64,000 nt of DNA from Quillaja saponaria (GCA_029379385.1 CM055618.1:17213071-17277070); one strand, 5' to 3'. Positions 37,085-49,908 are shown, numbered from the stretch's first letter. The notes: generated from the sequence alone by a model not told the origin. Made by a program: numbers and translations.

Positions 37085-39052
37085 CTAGTTAGCTGGCTTC
37101 ATGGGCATTTCTAGGTTCTGAGAGCTACTTTTCTTGCCAAAAATGGTCTCCATCTCTTCCAAGGACCTCCCTTTGGTCTCTGGCAAGAAGAAATAGAAGA
37201 ACCACCCAGCCACTACAGAGATACCAGCAAACATAAAGAAGATCCCACCTATTGTTATTGCTTTATAAATTAAAATAAAGCTCATAGATACTGCAGCATT
37301 CATGAACCTACTCACAGCCACACAAATACTAAACCCTTGTGCCCTTAGCCTCAAGGGAAATATCTCTGAGCTATAAACCCATGAGACAGGTCCAACCCCA
37401 ATCGAATAAAAACCCATATAGATATATGTAGCAGAAATACTAAGACTAGTTACCCAATAAAGTGTCTCATTAGAGTGCTCCACCATTGTCAAACAAAATC
37501 CCAACCCTGTCAAAGCCACAATCATGCCTCCTAAACTTGTTAGCAACAGAACCCTTCTCCCAACTTTGTCTAATAAATAGGTAGCCACCAAGATAAATAC
37601 AGTCTTAGTGATCCCAATTCCAACAGTGGCAAGCAAGAGCTTGCTCTTGTTGTTGATTCCTGCTTTCTTTAAAATTCTTGGACTAAATAACAAAACAGCC
37701 TCAATTCCTGCCGTGTGCTGGAAGAAATGAAGTCCAATAGCTGCAATTAGCATCCAACGCACAGGTGGTGAAGGCCTCCACAACAATTCTTTCCAAACCC
37801 CTTGGCCACTGCGAGACTTATCCTGGACCTTGACAACGTCATCAGTGCAACTTTGATCAATTCCAGCAGCAATTTTAATTTCCAAGAAACGCAATTCAGC
37901 TTCTTGGTTTTACATACTTGTAAAAGGACTTCATTAGCCTCACCTAAACGACCTTGCATTACTAACCACCTTGGGGACTCTGGCATTTTTAACATGCCAA
38001 TAGCCAGAGTAAGTGAAGGAATTGCTGCAATACCAAGCATTAATCTCCATCCAATTTTTAAGGTCAATTTTGCAAAGAAGTAGTTTGATACATAACCAAG
38101 TAAGATTCCAAAACTAAGGCTAAATTATGGTAAAGAAATTAGAAAACCTCCGTATTAATGTTGGATTTGTCCGAGCTGAAGACCTGGCGATGTGGTCCCC
38201 TCAATGTGTCCCACTTGTCTGAGCTAGATACTTGGCGTTCTCGAGCCCTGCAAAATAGAGGACAGGAGCCGAGTCCGGGGTGAACTCCCAAGATCCTCCG
38301 ATGAATAAGTCAGAAAGGGGACGAGCTCGGTAAACGGTAATTAAGGGAGAGGTAATTAGACTTTTTACTTTTTTTGTTATCTTACCCTCTTCAGGAAAAC
38401 GACAAGTATAAATAGAGTAGATGAGCACGTGCACGGGCCACCGGAACTATTCAAGTATGCAAGTGAATAAGCAACCGTCACGTGGTACGCTCTCATTGGC
38501 TGTCACTAAACTATATTAACACTCTAGGATGAAGGTGAGGAAATTTCAGCAGAGTAAACTGGCACTATCATTAGTGCAAATCCTACACGTATGCCTGCAG
38601 TGCACCTTCCAGTCCATTAAGATTGCATAGGATGGACCATATCCCATTAGAATGGAGCCTAAGAAGAAAATAACAGAGGCTAGAACAAATGTGTAACGAC
38701 GACCTATATAGTCGGCAAATCTTCCGGCAGATAAGGATCCTGGAAGAGCACACAAGTTTATGATGCCTGCTAGGATTCCCACTTGGGTGTCACTGATTTT
38801 GAGATCTTCCTGCATGTATATCATGGCTCCACCCATAACTCCTACATCTAGAAAAGGACACAAGTAACGGATTATTAAAATAGTATCAAACTAAGGAACA
38901 CTGATAGGATGTGATATGATACAGACACGGGATAAAGAGAGTTTACCATAACCATAAATAAGGGAGATTATGGAGGCAAATATGACACATATACATGCAT
39001 ACTTATTGAACCCTGTCTGGCTTTCCTTACTTTCCCCATTGCCTTCTTCCAT
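37085..39052 (-). pseudogene. Polyol/monosaccharide transporter pseudogene (PLT family)
   Basis: Twelve-helix sugar-transporter sequence of the PLT/PMT family (H+ symport of polyols and monosaccharides). Exon 1 is 38947-39052 (MEEGNGESKESQTG...); exon 2 starts at 38847. Recognisable blocks are GRFADYIGRRYTF, GRCTAGI, PESPRWLVMQGRLGEA, GLHFFQHTAGIEAV, DKVGRRVLLL, VYSSEIFPLRLRAQG and PETKGRSLEEME. It is broken by one extra base after the ATG codon of AILM (about 38614), a 355-bp insertion (38159-38513) with small changes beside it including a TAA in LPELC, and a one-base shift at about 37900 (VCKTK / EAELRFLEIK). The last 269 residues remain open. Position beside DUF1195 matches Arabidopsis At4g36670 (a PLT gene), with a second relative at At2g18480. 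Confidence 0.9.
38159..38513. mobile_element. 355-bp insertion with 6-bp target duplication, LTR-like
   Basis: It interrupts the transporter pseudogene. TATTAA occurs on both sides (38153-38158 and 38514-38519), and transporter-derived sequence resumes on each side. The plus-strand left end is TGTTGGATTTG, reminiscent of retrotransposon LTRs, and TATAAATA lies at 38407-38414. The insert is more GC-rich than its flanks. I see no terminal inverted repeat, no poly(A) tail and no reading frame. A solo LTR is the best guess, although the right end does not finish in CA. Confidence 0.55.
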
Positions 39053-39425
39053 CGAAAGCTAGCAATATGGGAACGTGTATGTTGAAGTTTAATTGATTAC
39101 AGTCCTTTTAAGCAGATAAGGAGCTGAGTGTGCAAATTGACATTGATAGGCCACTCTTTAGTGCTGATGAAACCACATTTTTACCTAACACAGAAATTGT
39201 CCCTTTCTTATTTCTGATATTTGTTTCCATACAATTGGAAAAACTAAGAAATTTAATTTGCCTCTTTATTACTCTCAAATACTTCCAATTCTGTAAAAAA
39301 ATTGACTCTTCACTGTTTAAAGGACTGTTACATATTACATATTTTCTCATCACTATAGAGCTATCTTGAACTAACAACAGACCAATCTGAATCTCATTTA
39401 TGGATTCCCCCGGTTGATTGTGATT

Positions 39426-39465
39426 TGGGCCGGCCCAATGAGTATTCTACAGTAGGTTGGGCCCA
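39426..39465. promoter_or_regulatory. Cluster of site II (TGGGCC) elements
   Basis: TGGGCC at 39426-39431, GGCCCA at 39432-39437 and the palindrome TGGGCCCA at 39458-39465. Such clusters usually mark promoters of plant housekeeping genes. Here the nearest downstream gene is the transporter pseudogene. Confidence 0.5.
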
Positions 39466-40156
39466 TTAATGAGGAACGGAGATCAAAGCTGAACCGACAA
39501 GTTGGGACTAGAGAATGAAGTGGGGCTAAAAAACCTCAGTGACAGGGATGACCAGAGCGCACCATGTTGGAGACAATTTGAGTATAAAAAACGAGCATTT
39601 AACTTTTTTGTTATATTTTAAAGACCCAGTGAGTGATCAACTATACGAAACCGTGTCCACCAGAAAGAGAAAGAAAAAAAAAAGGAAAAAAAAAGAAATT
39701 AGACATTTGCATGCATAAAAATGATTCTGTTTCCTTGGATCCCTACCCATCATGTGCTTCAAGAGGAGCTTATTTGGATTGACTTTTCCTTTGAACACTG
39801 CCAAAAGATTCAATCGACTACTCCTTCATCGCTCTATATATTGAAGCAGCACAAAAGCTAGTCTACTTTTTTTGCACTCTTTGAATTAATTTTATAGGGC
39901 TAGTGTATGATGGAAGCGACATTATAGAGTTGCTTTTACTTGCTTTTTGACTCTTTCTAATTGCATAGAAATAATATGAATGGCCAAAGAAAGATCATGA
40001 ACATGACCATTCTTGTGAAGGCTGATCAGATGTCTGAGGAGCTGTATGCTAGCTAAGCCTACTACAAGGGGAAGGGAAAGAGGGGTGCTATATACTATAT
40101 ATTATACACGGGCCTAGCTTTGAATTATTCACTACAATTCACAAAATATACATATA

Positions 40157-40178
40157 AATATATATATATATATATATG
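40157..40178. repeat. TA microsatellite
   Basis: About 11 uninterrupted TA units. Confidence 0.85.
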
Positions 40179-42502
40179 AAAGAATAAAAAGAAATATTCA
40201 CAGCAGAGGCCAGAGCTATGTAAATAGTGTAAACTGAAGATACTAAAAGAGGTTCTTTTTTTCTTTTTTCTTTTTTTGCTTATATGGTTAATTTTGCATA
40301 ATAGACAGTTTATTTTAATGATACTGAACCCATTATGATTTTATTAGAAAAAAAAATCTACTATAAATTGTGTGAGCTGAATAATGAGAATTTATATCGA
40401 TTAATTTATTTTTTTAAATAAAAATATATTTTTTACTTAGTAAAAATTTATGAAAATTTTCTTCTATTTAATCATTACGCTAATCCTATAATATTTTTTC
40501 CATACCAGTGAGCATATTGGACATATATAATCCTTATGAGATGAAAATAAAAAGAACAAGTACTAAAATATTAGATAAGTCATATCCCTACATGCAAATA
40601 TGATGGGAATATATAATTATATACCAAATAATACCTTTTATTCCTATTGCCCCTTAACATGCATGTTTATGCTCTTAGCAACAAAAAAAAAAAAAATGCA
40701 TGTTTATGCTAATAAATTTTTTTTTTTTAAAAAGAAAAGAAAAGAAAAAAGAGAACTACTTTTGCAATTGAAGTTGTACAGACTACACATTAATAGATGC
40801 CAAATATGAAAAAATAAAATAAAATTGTACTTGAACATTAAGAAGCTCAAAAAATTAACAAAAATAAGTGTTGAGTTGTTGAATGTTCCTCCTGATCAAA
40901 TTTGTGACATGCCTCTCCTAAACTTGATGTTGTTCTACTATTCCCAAAAAAAAAAGAAAAAAAAAAGAGGCTTCTCAAGAAAAATGGAATTAAATTTTTT
41001 TGATAGATGATGACGTGCAAATTATTCTTTCAGAGTGAGAGGAAGAGATCAAGAATGAAAGTGAAGTTGATCAGAATTACTTTTTATCTGGTTGAAAATG
41101 GAAGTGAACCAAAAACATGTATATCCAATTTTCAGATATCAATTTTTGTCGCCATTCTTATGACTTGGCATCCAAAAGGAATGTAATTAATTTTAATCAT
41201 CAAAAGGAATTAAGTAATTAATTAGCTTCTTAATTATAATTATGTTGTTAGAGTTAAATTATTTCTGCCACCATAAAAAAATATGTAGCTAATTATTTAG
41301 AAATATTGGAAGAACAGTATAAGCCAATTGCTTTTTTCATTTCAGATACAAATTTAAACATTAGAATAATAAATTATTATTAGAGCTTCCGAGTCTAAAC
41401 AAAATCTAAATAATTAGTCTCACAACACACTACACACGTCAATACTTTCGTGGGGGGAGGGGGAACACAATACACCAAAAATAATAGAAAGATTGAACGA
41501 AAAAAATAGTAATTTTTTCTTGCTAAAAATGAAGAATTCGTCAGCGTACGGGCCTGGATACAACTCCACTGCCCATATCGATGAGATTTTCATAATTGTG
41601 TACGGAGTCCCTCATTTTCAGACCATGGTATTTCTTGGGAAGACGGCTCCTTTGTATGTATTACTTGCTAATTTTTTACTGCTTCCCTCCAAAAATAATT
41701 TCAATTGAGGAATATGTCAGTTTCACATATATATCAACAAAAACATGCTGCTATATGTTAAAAAAAATATTTGCATTTAAACGTGTCTGAAGAGTTGTTG
41801 GAAGAAAAAGAAAATAGTATTTGAAAAATGAATTACATATGTTAGTTAGTATTATAAGGCCATGGTTTAATTCTTTGCCTTAAATAAAAGAGAAATTGTC
41901 CTTTGAGAGTTTGAAAGGAATTAAAGCTATTTGCAAATCAATCATTTAAATATTAGTTCTAGTTGAAGTTTTTCTAAAAATTATCAGATCACATCATAAA
42001 ATTTAAATTTGTAAGCATGATAATTTGATCATCTCAGGTCAGTATCTAGTTTAATATATTTTTTAAAATATATTTATAATCTATATGTGAATCTTGTTTA
42101 ATTAAAATTGAATCATAATTTATTAATAATTTCAAGATAAGTTTAATTTTTAAAAACATATATTTTTCAGATTTGATTAATTTTGATAAATTTAAATAAA
42201 TCTAATCAGATTAGATCTAATACATTGTGTCCAAAACAATGATCACATCATGTTGCATAGTGGGTGGTACGTAGGCTAATATATATTGTTTAATTAATAA
42301 GTTGCAAAATCAATCTTTGAAAATAGAATACCATGTCAAATGTTCCTAAGGTTGCCCTTAATTATATAAATTATAAAAGGAAAAGGATAAAAAAAAAATC
42401 ACTAAGTAACGAGAAATGAATTTCATGAAACAGTGGCAACAGGTACTAAACTATTAATAGTTGATTTGTATATTCTTCTTTTATACACCACATATGCATC
42501 TC

Positions 42503-42510
42503 TATATAAA
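42503..42510 (+). promoter_or_regulatory. TATA box of the OVATE family gene
   Basis: TATATAAA lies 110 bp upstream of the ATG at 42620, a usual place for a plant core promoter with a short leader. Confidence 0.65.
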
Positions 42511-42619
42511 CCACACTTTTACATTACACAAACAGTGCACGTTTTGAGCTTTGACCACGCTCCATTCCACAGTCACACAGAAGAAGCAGAAGAAGAAAAA
42601 AAGAAAAGAGAGAACGTCA

Positions 42620-43660
42620 ATGGCGAAACGTTTCAAGTTTCGAATATCCCGTGTTATCCCATCTTTCCAATCCTGCCGTTCAAAAGATCCATCCTCTCTC
42701 CCATCCAACCCTGTCCCTTCTTTCCTTCGACTTTCACCTGTCGTCAACTTCCATTTACCAACTATCACTCCTTCTCCGGCCCCACCACCATCTAAAATGC
42801 CGCATCGTCCATCCCTGAAAAGCCATGTGTCATCGGCGTTTATTTCCGTCGGCTGCGGTTTCCGATCGAGACCCACTCTCTCCGACGTCGACGACCACCA
42901 CGAGTTCCAGTGGGAAAAAGAAGACAAATGGCACGTGGTTGCCAAAGTCCACGAAGACAGTGTAACTACCTCTCGCCGGAAAATCTACAACTCGTCAGCT
43001 TCAGACGACGACGTTTTACCGATACCGCCACCTGAAAAGATCAAGAAAAAGAAACGACGAGTCAAAAAGAAGAGAACGACAGCTGGAAGAGTTCGCATCA
43101 GTACGTCGTCAGCTGACAGCTGTGGATTATTTTTCAGCAGCGAAGGTAATTGCGACATCGACGAAGAAGAAAATGATACTCTAGTGTCTTCCTCTAGAAG
43201 CTTCTCAACCGAATCATCCTCCGAAGTCAACCGTCATCATCAGTTGGAAACCATTCGCGAGATGCAAGTAGCTCCCGATAATTACGGAATCAATAGAAAA
43301 CAAAAGAAACAGAAAAAGAGGAAACCAAGACGCAGCGTTTCAATCTGTTCTACAGTGTCGTCACCGGAAATTCAATCACCGGCGAGACTGTCGGTATTTC
43401 AGAGGCTGATACCATGGAGAGTAGATGGGAAAGTGAGGGAGAGTTTCGCGGTGGTGAAGAAGTCGGAGGATCCGTACGAGGATTTTAGGAGGTCGATGAT
43501 GGAGATGATATTGGAGAAGCAGATGTTTGAGAAGAAAGATTTGGAACAGCTCTTGCACTGTTTTCTGTCACTTAATTCAACCCAACACCATGCCGTTATT
43601 GTGGAAGCTTTCTCGGAGATTTGGAATGCTTTGTTTTCTACGATTATGCTCAACAACTAA
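42620..43660 (+). CDS. OVATE family protein (OFP7/OFP8-like)
   Basis: An intronless 346-residue protein and the only plus-strand gene here. The OVATE domain is C-terminal at about 284-339 (DPYEDFRRSMMEMILEKQMFEKKDLEQLL... to AFSEIWNALFS). Upstream the protein is low-complexity and Ser-rich with two basic patches, KKKKRRVKKK (142-151) and KKQKKRKPRRS (229-239), likely nuclear signals. OFPs are plant transcriptional repressors that bind TALE homeodomain proteins and affect organ shape and secondary wall formation. The ATG follows an A-rich leader and a TATA box at 42503. Its place between a transporter locus and SF3B4 matches Arabidopsis At2g18500 (OFP7). Family certain; orthologue inferred. 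Confidence 0.93.
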   Translation: MAKRFKFRISRVIPSFQSCRSKDPSSLPSNPVPSFLRLSPVVNFHLPTITPSPAPPPSKMPHRPSLKSHVSSAFISVGCGFRSRPTLSDVDDHHEFQWEKEDKWHVVAKVHEDSVTTSRRKIYNSSASDDDVLPIPPPEKIKKKKRRVKKKRTTAGRVRISTSSADSCGLFFSSEGNCDIDEEENDTLVSSSRSFSTESSSEVNRHHQLETIREMQVAPDNYGINRKQKKQKKRKPRRSVSICSTVSSPEIQSPARLSVFQRLIPWRVDGKVRESFAVVKKSEDPYEDFRRSMMEMILEKQMFEKKDLEQLLHCFLSLNSTQHHAVIVEAFSEIWNALFSTIMLNN

Positions 43661-45629
43661 ATTTCAATATTATATAATTAGTGGAAGCTAATTAATATAT
43701 TTATTAAGTAGGACTGGAAAATTTTAAGTATCAATTAAGCTTAATTATATGATCTAATTTCTCCTTAGTCTAATTACTGTTTTCCTTGTATTTACTTACG
43801 TTTGTTTCTTTTTGGTGCAAATCAGTCTTAAATATATTTGATATCTATCACCCTAGCTCTGTGAATGCTCATATAATAGAAAAACAAAAAAAAAAAGTTT
43901 CATGAAAGATATTTGAGAAGTGATACTCTTTAGTCATGAAATGGTTGGGGGTGACTCAATTTGATTCCAAATAGGTAAATTAATTTAAATTTGATAAATC
44001 AGTTTAGATATTTCGAACGTGATTAGACTGAATATCTAATCTAAATTAATTAGAAGAATGAAAGTATAAAAATTTTGACTTAGGTAAGTAATCTCCTTTG
44101 TAAAGAAATTGATCTTTAGAGAATCAATGAATCATGTATTTTTAAAAGATATAATTTATTCCTTCTAAAAAATATAACTAATAAAAAATTGATTTTGTCT
44201 CCTAGTGAGAAAGTTCTTACACGTATCCTCCTCGTTCTTCCTTGATCTCCTTTGTAATGGTTAACTAATTAGATCAGAAGGCATCTCTGATTCAGTACAT
44301 GCATTGATTATGTCCCTGTAATTAACGTAGAAATCAGACTATCACATTTGTAAGTGATTTGGAATTAATTGAGGAATCAATACCAATTTTGTAATGAATA
44401 ATATATTCTCTATAATTACATGTAAATTCATGCCTACAATGGCTAGCTAGGTACTACCTACGTTGTCCCTGTGTGCATATGAAGTAGCTAGAAGTTCAGA
44501 GTTCAGACCCCTACACTTTACTAAACGACGTCTCTCAGTATCGGATGCTGTGCATATTTTAACAGTCTCTCTCCATCAATTTATTATTATGTCTCTGCAG
44601 CAAACAATAAAAAAGTGAGACTCCACTGTTTCAGTAACTGGATAACTCATTCTGTTTTCGTAAAGGTTACGCCATACACATATTATTTTCTTCTAATATT
44701 TTTTTAATTTTTCAATAAAAGCCAAAAGCTAAAAGTAAATATTTTTTTTTACTCGAAGTAGTTAAACGCAGTGAGCCAAGCACACACGGTATCAGAGATT
44801 CCTTGCCAATTGCCACTGCCATTGCCATTGCAGTTGCCGCCTCCATCAACTGACTTAAATGCGCACGGCCCACTCCTACTATGCAAACGGCAACATTTGC
44901 TTTACACATAATTTTTTTCTTGGGCATGGGATTAGATCTTTCTCATCCTACGTATCTGGAATCGTATAGCATCCATGCTTCAATCAGTATTGCCACGAGT
45001 CAGTACTGAGCTTTAGTAAGTCACTGCTTTTTAGAAACCCAAAGAAGCTCATCCACTTTTGGATTATATACCCAGCGCCCCGAAGAAGATTATAGGCTGG
45101 AAAAGTTGCGGTGCTCGTAACTAATACACTAAAAATTCGTGAAAATTACAAACAAGTATAAACCTACTATGCGAGCACTCAAATTGAGCAGCTCTTCTAC
45201 AATAATATAGCACAGTCGGTTTACATCTTGATCTTTGATTTTTAGGTAGAAAAAGTGGATACAACTCTGCTACGTTACATAGTAATGATATTTCTCCTTG
45301 AAAGAACCCGCTTTCTATATAAATATGCTTGACTGACGTTGCAAAATATTATCCAAAATTTGACGTTCCAGGGACTAAAAAGAAGATCTTGCATAAAAAT
45401 ATAGCCTTAGCTATTTCTCAAGATTCGACTAGTTCAGGTTGAAAATATAATTCATATAATGTTTACTGTCACACGGATTTGAAGCTCCATCTCTATTTCG
45501 TTTGGCTCTCCTTGGGTTGATACTAGAGAATTTGCAATTTGAAACTTAAAAAACAATGTCCTACAGTACCACTAGGAAATTCAAAACATCATATAGAGTT
45601 ACTGACATCAGCTTTGAAGGAGGATCTCT
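43661..45629. other. Intergenic between OFP and SF3B4
   Basis: AT-rich with no supported gene. A small minus-strand frame at 44712-44927 has a GCCATT-type repeat and no recognisable domain. The last few hundred bases are probably the SF3B4 3'UTR. Confidence 0.55.
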
Positions 45630-48600
45630 TCAACTTGAAGGAAGTTGAGGTGGTGGCATTGATTGCTGAGGAAATGAAGGCGGCCTCCCAACCTGTTGCT
45701 GAGGGGGTGGTGGGCCGGGTCGCCAAACATTTGGTGGGGCTGCCATTGGTGGAGGAAGAGGCCTTGGAGGGCCAGGAATAAACTGTGGAGGTGGAGCCGG
45801 AGGCATGCCATGGTGAGGTGGCCTGAACTGCTGAACTTGAAGTGGAGGCATGAATGTTTGACCTTGTTGTGGTTGCTGCCATGGTTGACCAGGAACCTGC
45901 ATAGGTGGGAAGGCTACACCTTGAGGGGGTGGAGGACGGAGAGTAGGAATTGCAGCTGGAGCAACACCATTAGCAAAGGGGCGAGGAGGCACTGGAGCCA
46001 TGGTGGTACCATTAGCCTGAGGAGCAGTAGGAGGCCCGCTGGCAAACAATGTGTGAGGCCTGCTCTTCTGTGTAGTTGGATTGCTAGCCGCTAAAACTCT
46101 CTCTGTATGACAGATAACATGTAAGTAGACATTCCTATATTATAGCAGTAAGCCAAATAAAAGCGTCCGGCAAGAGAATGCCATACCTGCAACAGTACCA
46201 TGGCGCTCTCCTTTAGTGTCTTTCTTGTATGCATATGACACAGTTATTTGACGATTGCAGAGATATTGTCCAGTCATTGCCTGTCATGTAAAGGAAAATT
46301 AGTGCCAATAAACATGACATCTGTAAAGTGGTGCTGATTATTATTTTTGGTTCACCAGCTTAGTATACCCAGGCCTTCATTTCTATTATCTTTAGCTTCT
46401 TGTATCTACATTATTATAAGCTTGTTTTTGTATACTATCATACTATGTACTACAACCATGATCTAGAGACCTGAACTACAAAAACAATGGGGATAACATC
46501 AATTGGACAATCATACAGAGACTCCCAGCATGTCCTTCCAGAAAGAAGGCCAAACTCCAAAAACAGGTAGTAAAGTAATTATAATCTACATACAACTAAT
46601 GGGTTCATCGAATACACAGCCACTCGTCCAATCCAAAAAGTTCTCAAGCTTTTATTGACCAGAAAACTGAAGAATCTGCAAATACATACCTCAATAGCTG
46701 CATCAGATGCCTCAAATGAATCATAGCTAATGAAACCAAAACCACGGGAGTTTCCTGTGTCAGGATCTCTCATGATCTGCAACAGAGATGTCCTGAACGT
46801 TAGATCAACTGCACAAAGGGCATTACCTTTTGAGTCTGATAACTGGTTATGGATATTCACAAAAGATTTAGAACATCGCTAAATGAAGCAGATTAACTCA
46901 CATGGTTTATCAATATCCATAACCAGCCCCAGAACATGGAACTTATTGTCATTCCCACAATATTTACATAAACCCATGTGTATACTAAAACAATTCAGAC
47001 AAAGCGGCCCCCAAAAATTAACCAGCAGCTGGTAGCCGTTGAATAATGTTGCTTTAGCAACATCCAACATAATGCATTCTTAGATGCCATGAAATAGAAA
47101 TTAAAATGATTACCTTGGGATTTGTGACAATGACTCCAAATGCACTGAAAGTATCATACAAAAGCTTCTCATCAACATCCTGCAAATAATATCCAAGTCA
47201 GGTGGGCAGACTAATTCCCAAGTTAAGCATATGCTCATGCACTATGAAAGCACAATGACTTACAGGATCAAGGTTCCCAATGAAAAGGTTTGCACCCACA
47301 TCCAAGCTTTTCTTATCTTGGGATGCCTGGAAAAAAGAAAGAAACTCAACATCAAAGGAAGTACAACCGGATTGAGACTATATGAGAGTTTTAGCTTTTG
47401 GGTCCGCTTAAAGTTTGGACTGAAAGGAATTTTCCTACAGTTTGAAACTTATCATTAACACTCAAAAAAAAGAAAGCGTTGTCTTTCTCAAACATCCACC
47501 ACAAAAGAAATTTAAGTAATGCTATCTAAGGTGTTACATGTCAATTAGATACTCCATTAGGAGTTTAAGAGTTTAACCCTTGCCTTGCATCCTAGGAGGA
47601 AGGAGAGGACACCTGGGTCAAGGCCATTTCCCATTGGCCATTCCGTAGCATATATTAAGGTACCTCTAGAAAAGTGTATACCAATATAATTAATAAAGAA
47701 ATCTAATTTTCTCACTAAGATATTTCCCATTGAAACAAACTGAGATACAGAAGATAGGATGAGTAACTAGTTTAATTGATGATCATCATTAGTTCCTACA
47801 TAGTACAAACAATACTTTAAGGGGAAAAAGAAGCAACAATGATACTTTAAGGGGAAAAAGAAGCAACAATGATACTTTAAGGGGAAAAAGAAGCAACAAT
47901 GATATGCTGAAATATTCTTCCATACCTTATTTACACGTATTGGTTTCCCATACAGTTTAATCATATTAAGCACCTTGATTGCCTGCATGCATTTAAAGGA
48001 AAAGAAAAGGACATAAAATAAAAGAAACATCACAGAGCTAACAATTATCTTGCTGTACATGCATGTATAATTTCAGCAAACATGGTCATTGTCATGTTTA
48101 AAACTTACATAGTCAGCATCATCTTCACTTCGGAATTCAACAAATCCATATCCTTGATGGAGGTTTGTCACTCTATCCTTTGGAACATAGACGTTAACTG
48201 AAATATATCCAAGGAAACAGTTATATTGAATTCTTAGAAGCTCAAAGTAAGGAGAAAAAAATAATAAATCCAAATTTTAGAAAAAATAAAACATACAAAT
48301 AATTGACAAAGTTAAGTTTCAGTAGATATCTAAGTCCCTGCCACAAGACCAAAAGAAGGGGGGAGGCCTTTTGAAATGATTAAAGGGATAGAACACATTT
48401 TTCCATATTTAGCGAGTTTGACAACCTAAAATCTTATCAAATAGCATTGTTTAGTAATCATAACAATCAACAATAGGAACAAAGGAGGAGTCTTCAACCA
48501 AAAACTTCATGACCCTTAGCAAAGTTCCAGGTAATAAATATTGATTAGAGTTTCTTTCATGGTAGGGTCAAAACCTATCTAAAGAGTCGTCATTTTCTCT

Positions 48601-49908
48601 ATATTTTAACTACTGAAGTCAACTGATAGATGCGTGTAATTCTTGGGAGACTTCTGAGATAACCCTATTCACATACTCATACAATAACTTCCTCAATTTG
48701 TCCTACAATTCAATTCCTTTCCCCAGAAACAAATAACCATGAAATGCAGTGACTACCTTTGAGAAATTCCATATACTGAGGTTATTTATAAAATTGAAAA
48801 TAAATAAAAAATAAAATCACTAAGGTTGAGACCAATGTTGCTCCTTTAAAACCAAAACAAACATTTGAAGATGAAACAAACATCCGAAGGAAGATATTTT
48901 CACTCCAAGAACCATCAATTATGGGGGAACCTGTGGAAAATATCGCCAGAATGGTATTTCTTTCCCGTATTTCACATACTTTGTACAGTGCCCACCCCCT
49001 CCCAGAAAAGAGAAAAGAAAATATATGCCAAAATTATGTAAAAATGTAAGAACTACTTAGAAGGAGACCACTAAAAGGTTCTACTTACTTTCAGAACTGA
49101 AGAATGTTCAAATCTTTCCAGCTACCTAACCATTAAAGAGGAAATGATTTCAATTGTAACATAAGGATTGAACAATAGACATCTAAACATAAAAAAAAAA
49201 AAGGAACAATTGAACCACAGGCCTATGTTTTTTACTCACGCAAGTTAATATAGAAATGTCTCGGAAACTGATGCAGGTATTGGTAAAAAAGAGAGAAATA
49301 TTTAGCATTAACAAAAATACAATATTGAAGAGAGTCAGAGGGAGATTATTCTTCGACATGCTAGTCAGAAAATTCACATCTCCAACGACAGTAATTGAAT
49401 TCATTGAATACAACTTAACTTATTTTCGTAAATAAAGTAGTAAAGTGGACATACCAACAGGACCTGCCTGAACAAACAACTCCCATAATAACTCCTCCGT
49501 TGCCTGAGAGCAGAATACCAGAAAAATCAGTTAAGTGCTCAAATTTTAAAGTAAACATGAAGTTACAAATCAATACCAAAGACCTAATGAAAAAAGTCCA
49601 CACAAAAAAACCCTAACTTGAAGGAAATTCCTATTTTTCTTCAAACTTAACTAGAAATAGAAAACATAATGTAAAGGAAACTCCTGAACTCATAAGCAAC
49701 CTCAGTAATACCAAAAGGAAATAATACTTCAAGGAAAGAAGGAAAAAGAAGCACAGAAATTTATAGAAAACAAAAACTAAACTGAGTAAAAGAGAAATGG
49801 AACCTGAGCGTCTAGATTTCCGACATATGCAGTAGCTTCTTGGTTCCTCTCCGCCGCATGTTGGCCTAGTAGATTTGCTCCGACTCCCGGCGCTATTCGG
49901 GTCGTCAT
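45630..49908 (-). CDS. SF3B4: Splicing factor 3B subunit 4 (SF3B4/SAP49)
   Basis: A U2 snRNP SF3b subunit that contacts pre-mRNA near the branch site and binds SF3B2. Nine exons: 49804-49908, 49455-49503, 48109-48197, 47926-47982, 47264-47326, 47114-47179, 46690-46776, 46187-46280, 45630-46102. Phases agree and give 360 residues. The start is [26 protein letters not shown]1 (about 27-98) has AYVGNLDAQ and [11 protein letters not shown]2 (about 113-190) has NLFIGNLDP and SRGFGFISY. The C-terminal 130 residues are Pro/Gln-rich with no RRM, normal for SAP49. The exon 4 donor is followed at about 25 nt by a 30-bp tandem repeat. The upstream region has site II elements. Arabidopsis At2g18510 is the likely counterpart. 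Confidence 0.95.
47811..47900. repeat. 30-bp minisatellite, three copies, SF3B4 intron 4
   Basis: Three head-to-tail 30-bp units containing ACTTTAAGGGGAAAAAGAAG; copies two and three are identical and the first differs only at its edge. In the transcript each unit is pyrimidine-rich, and the array starts about 25 nt after the exon 4 donor. Confidence 0.95.

Larger units (their letters stand above)
39053..42495. other. 3.4-kb gene-free interval
   Basis: AT-rich, with a TA dinucleotide run near 40157-40178. Four overlapping site II motifs (TGGGCC/GGCCCA) lie at 39426-39465. Short open frames (for example 41493-41708) have no recognisable domain. Confidence 0.6.

Noticed and set aside
41493..41708. 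Plus-strand frame of 71 codons
   Set aside because: No recognisable motif, AT-rich surroundings and no promoter or leader that I can point to.
44712..44927. Small minus-strand frame with Ala-Met repeats
   Set aside because: Driven by a GCCATT-type simple repeat, with no domain or supporting splice sites.
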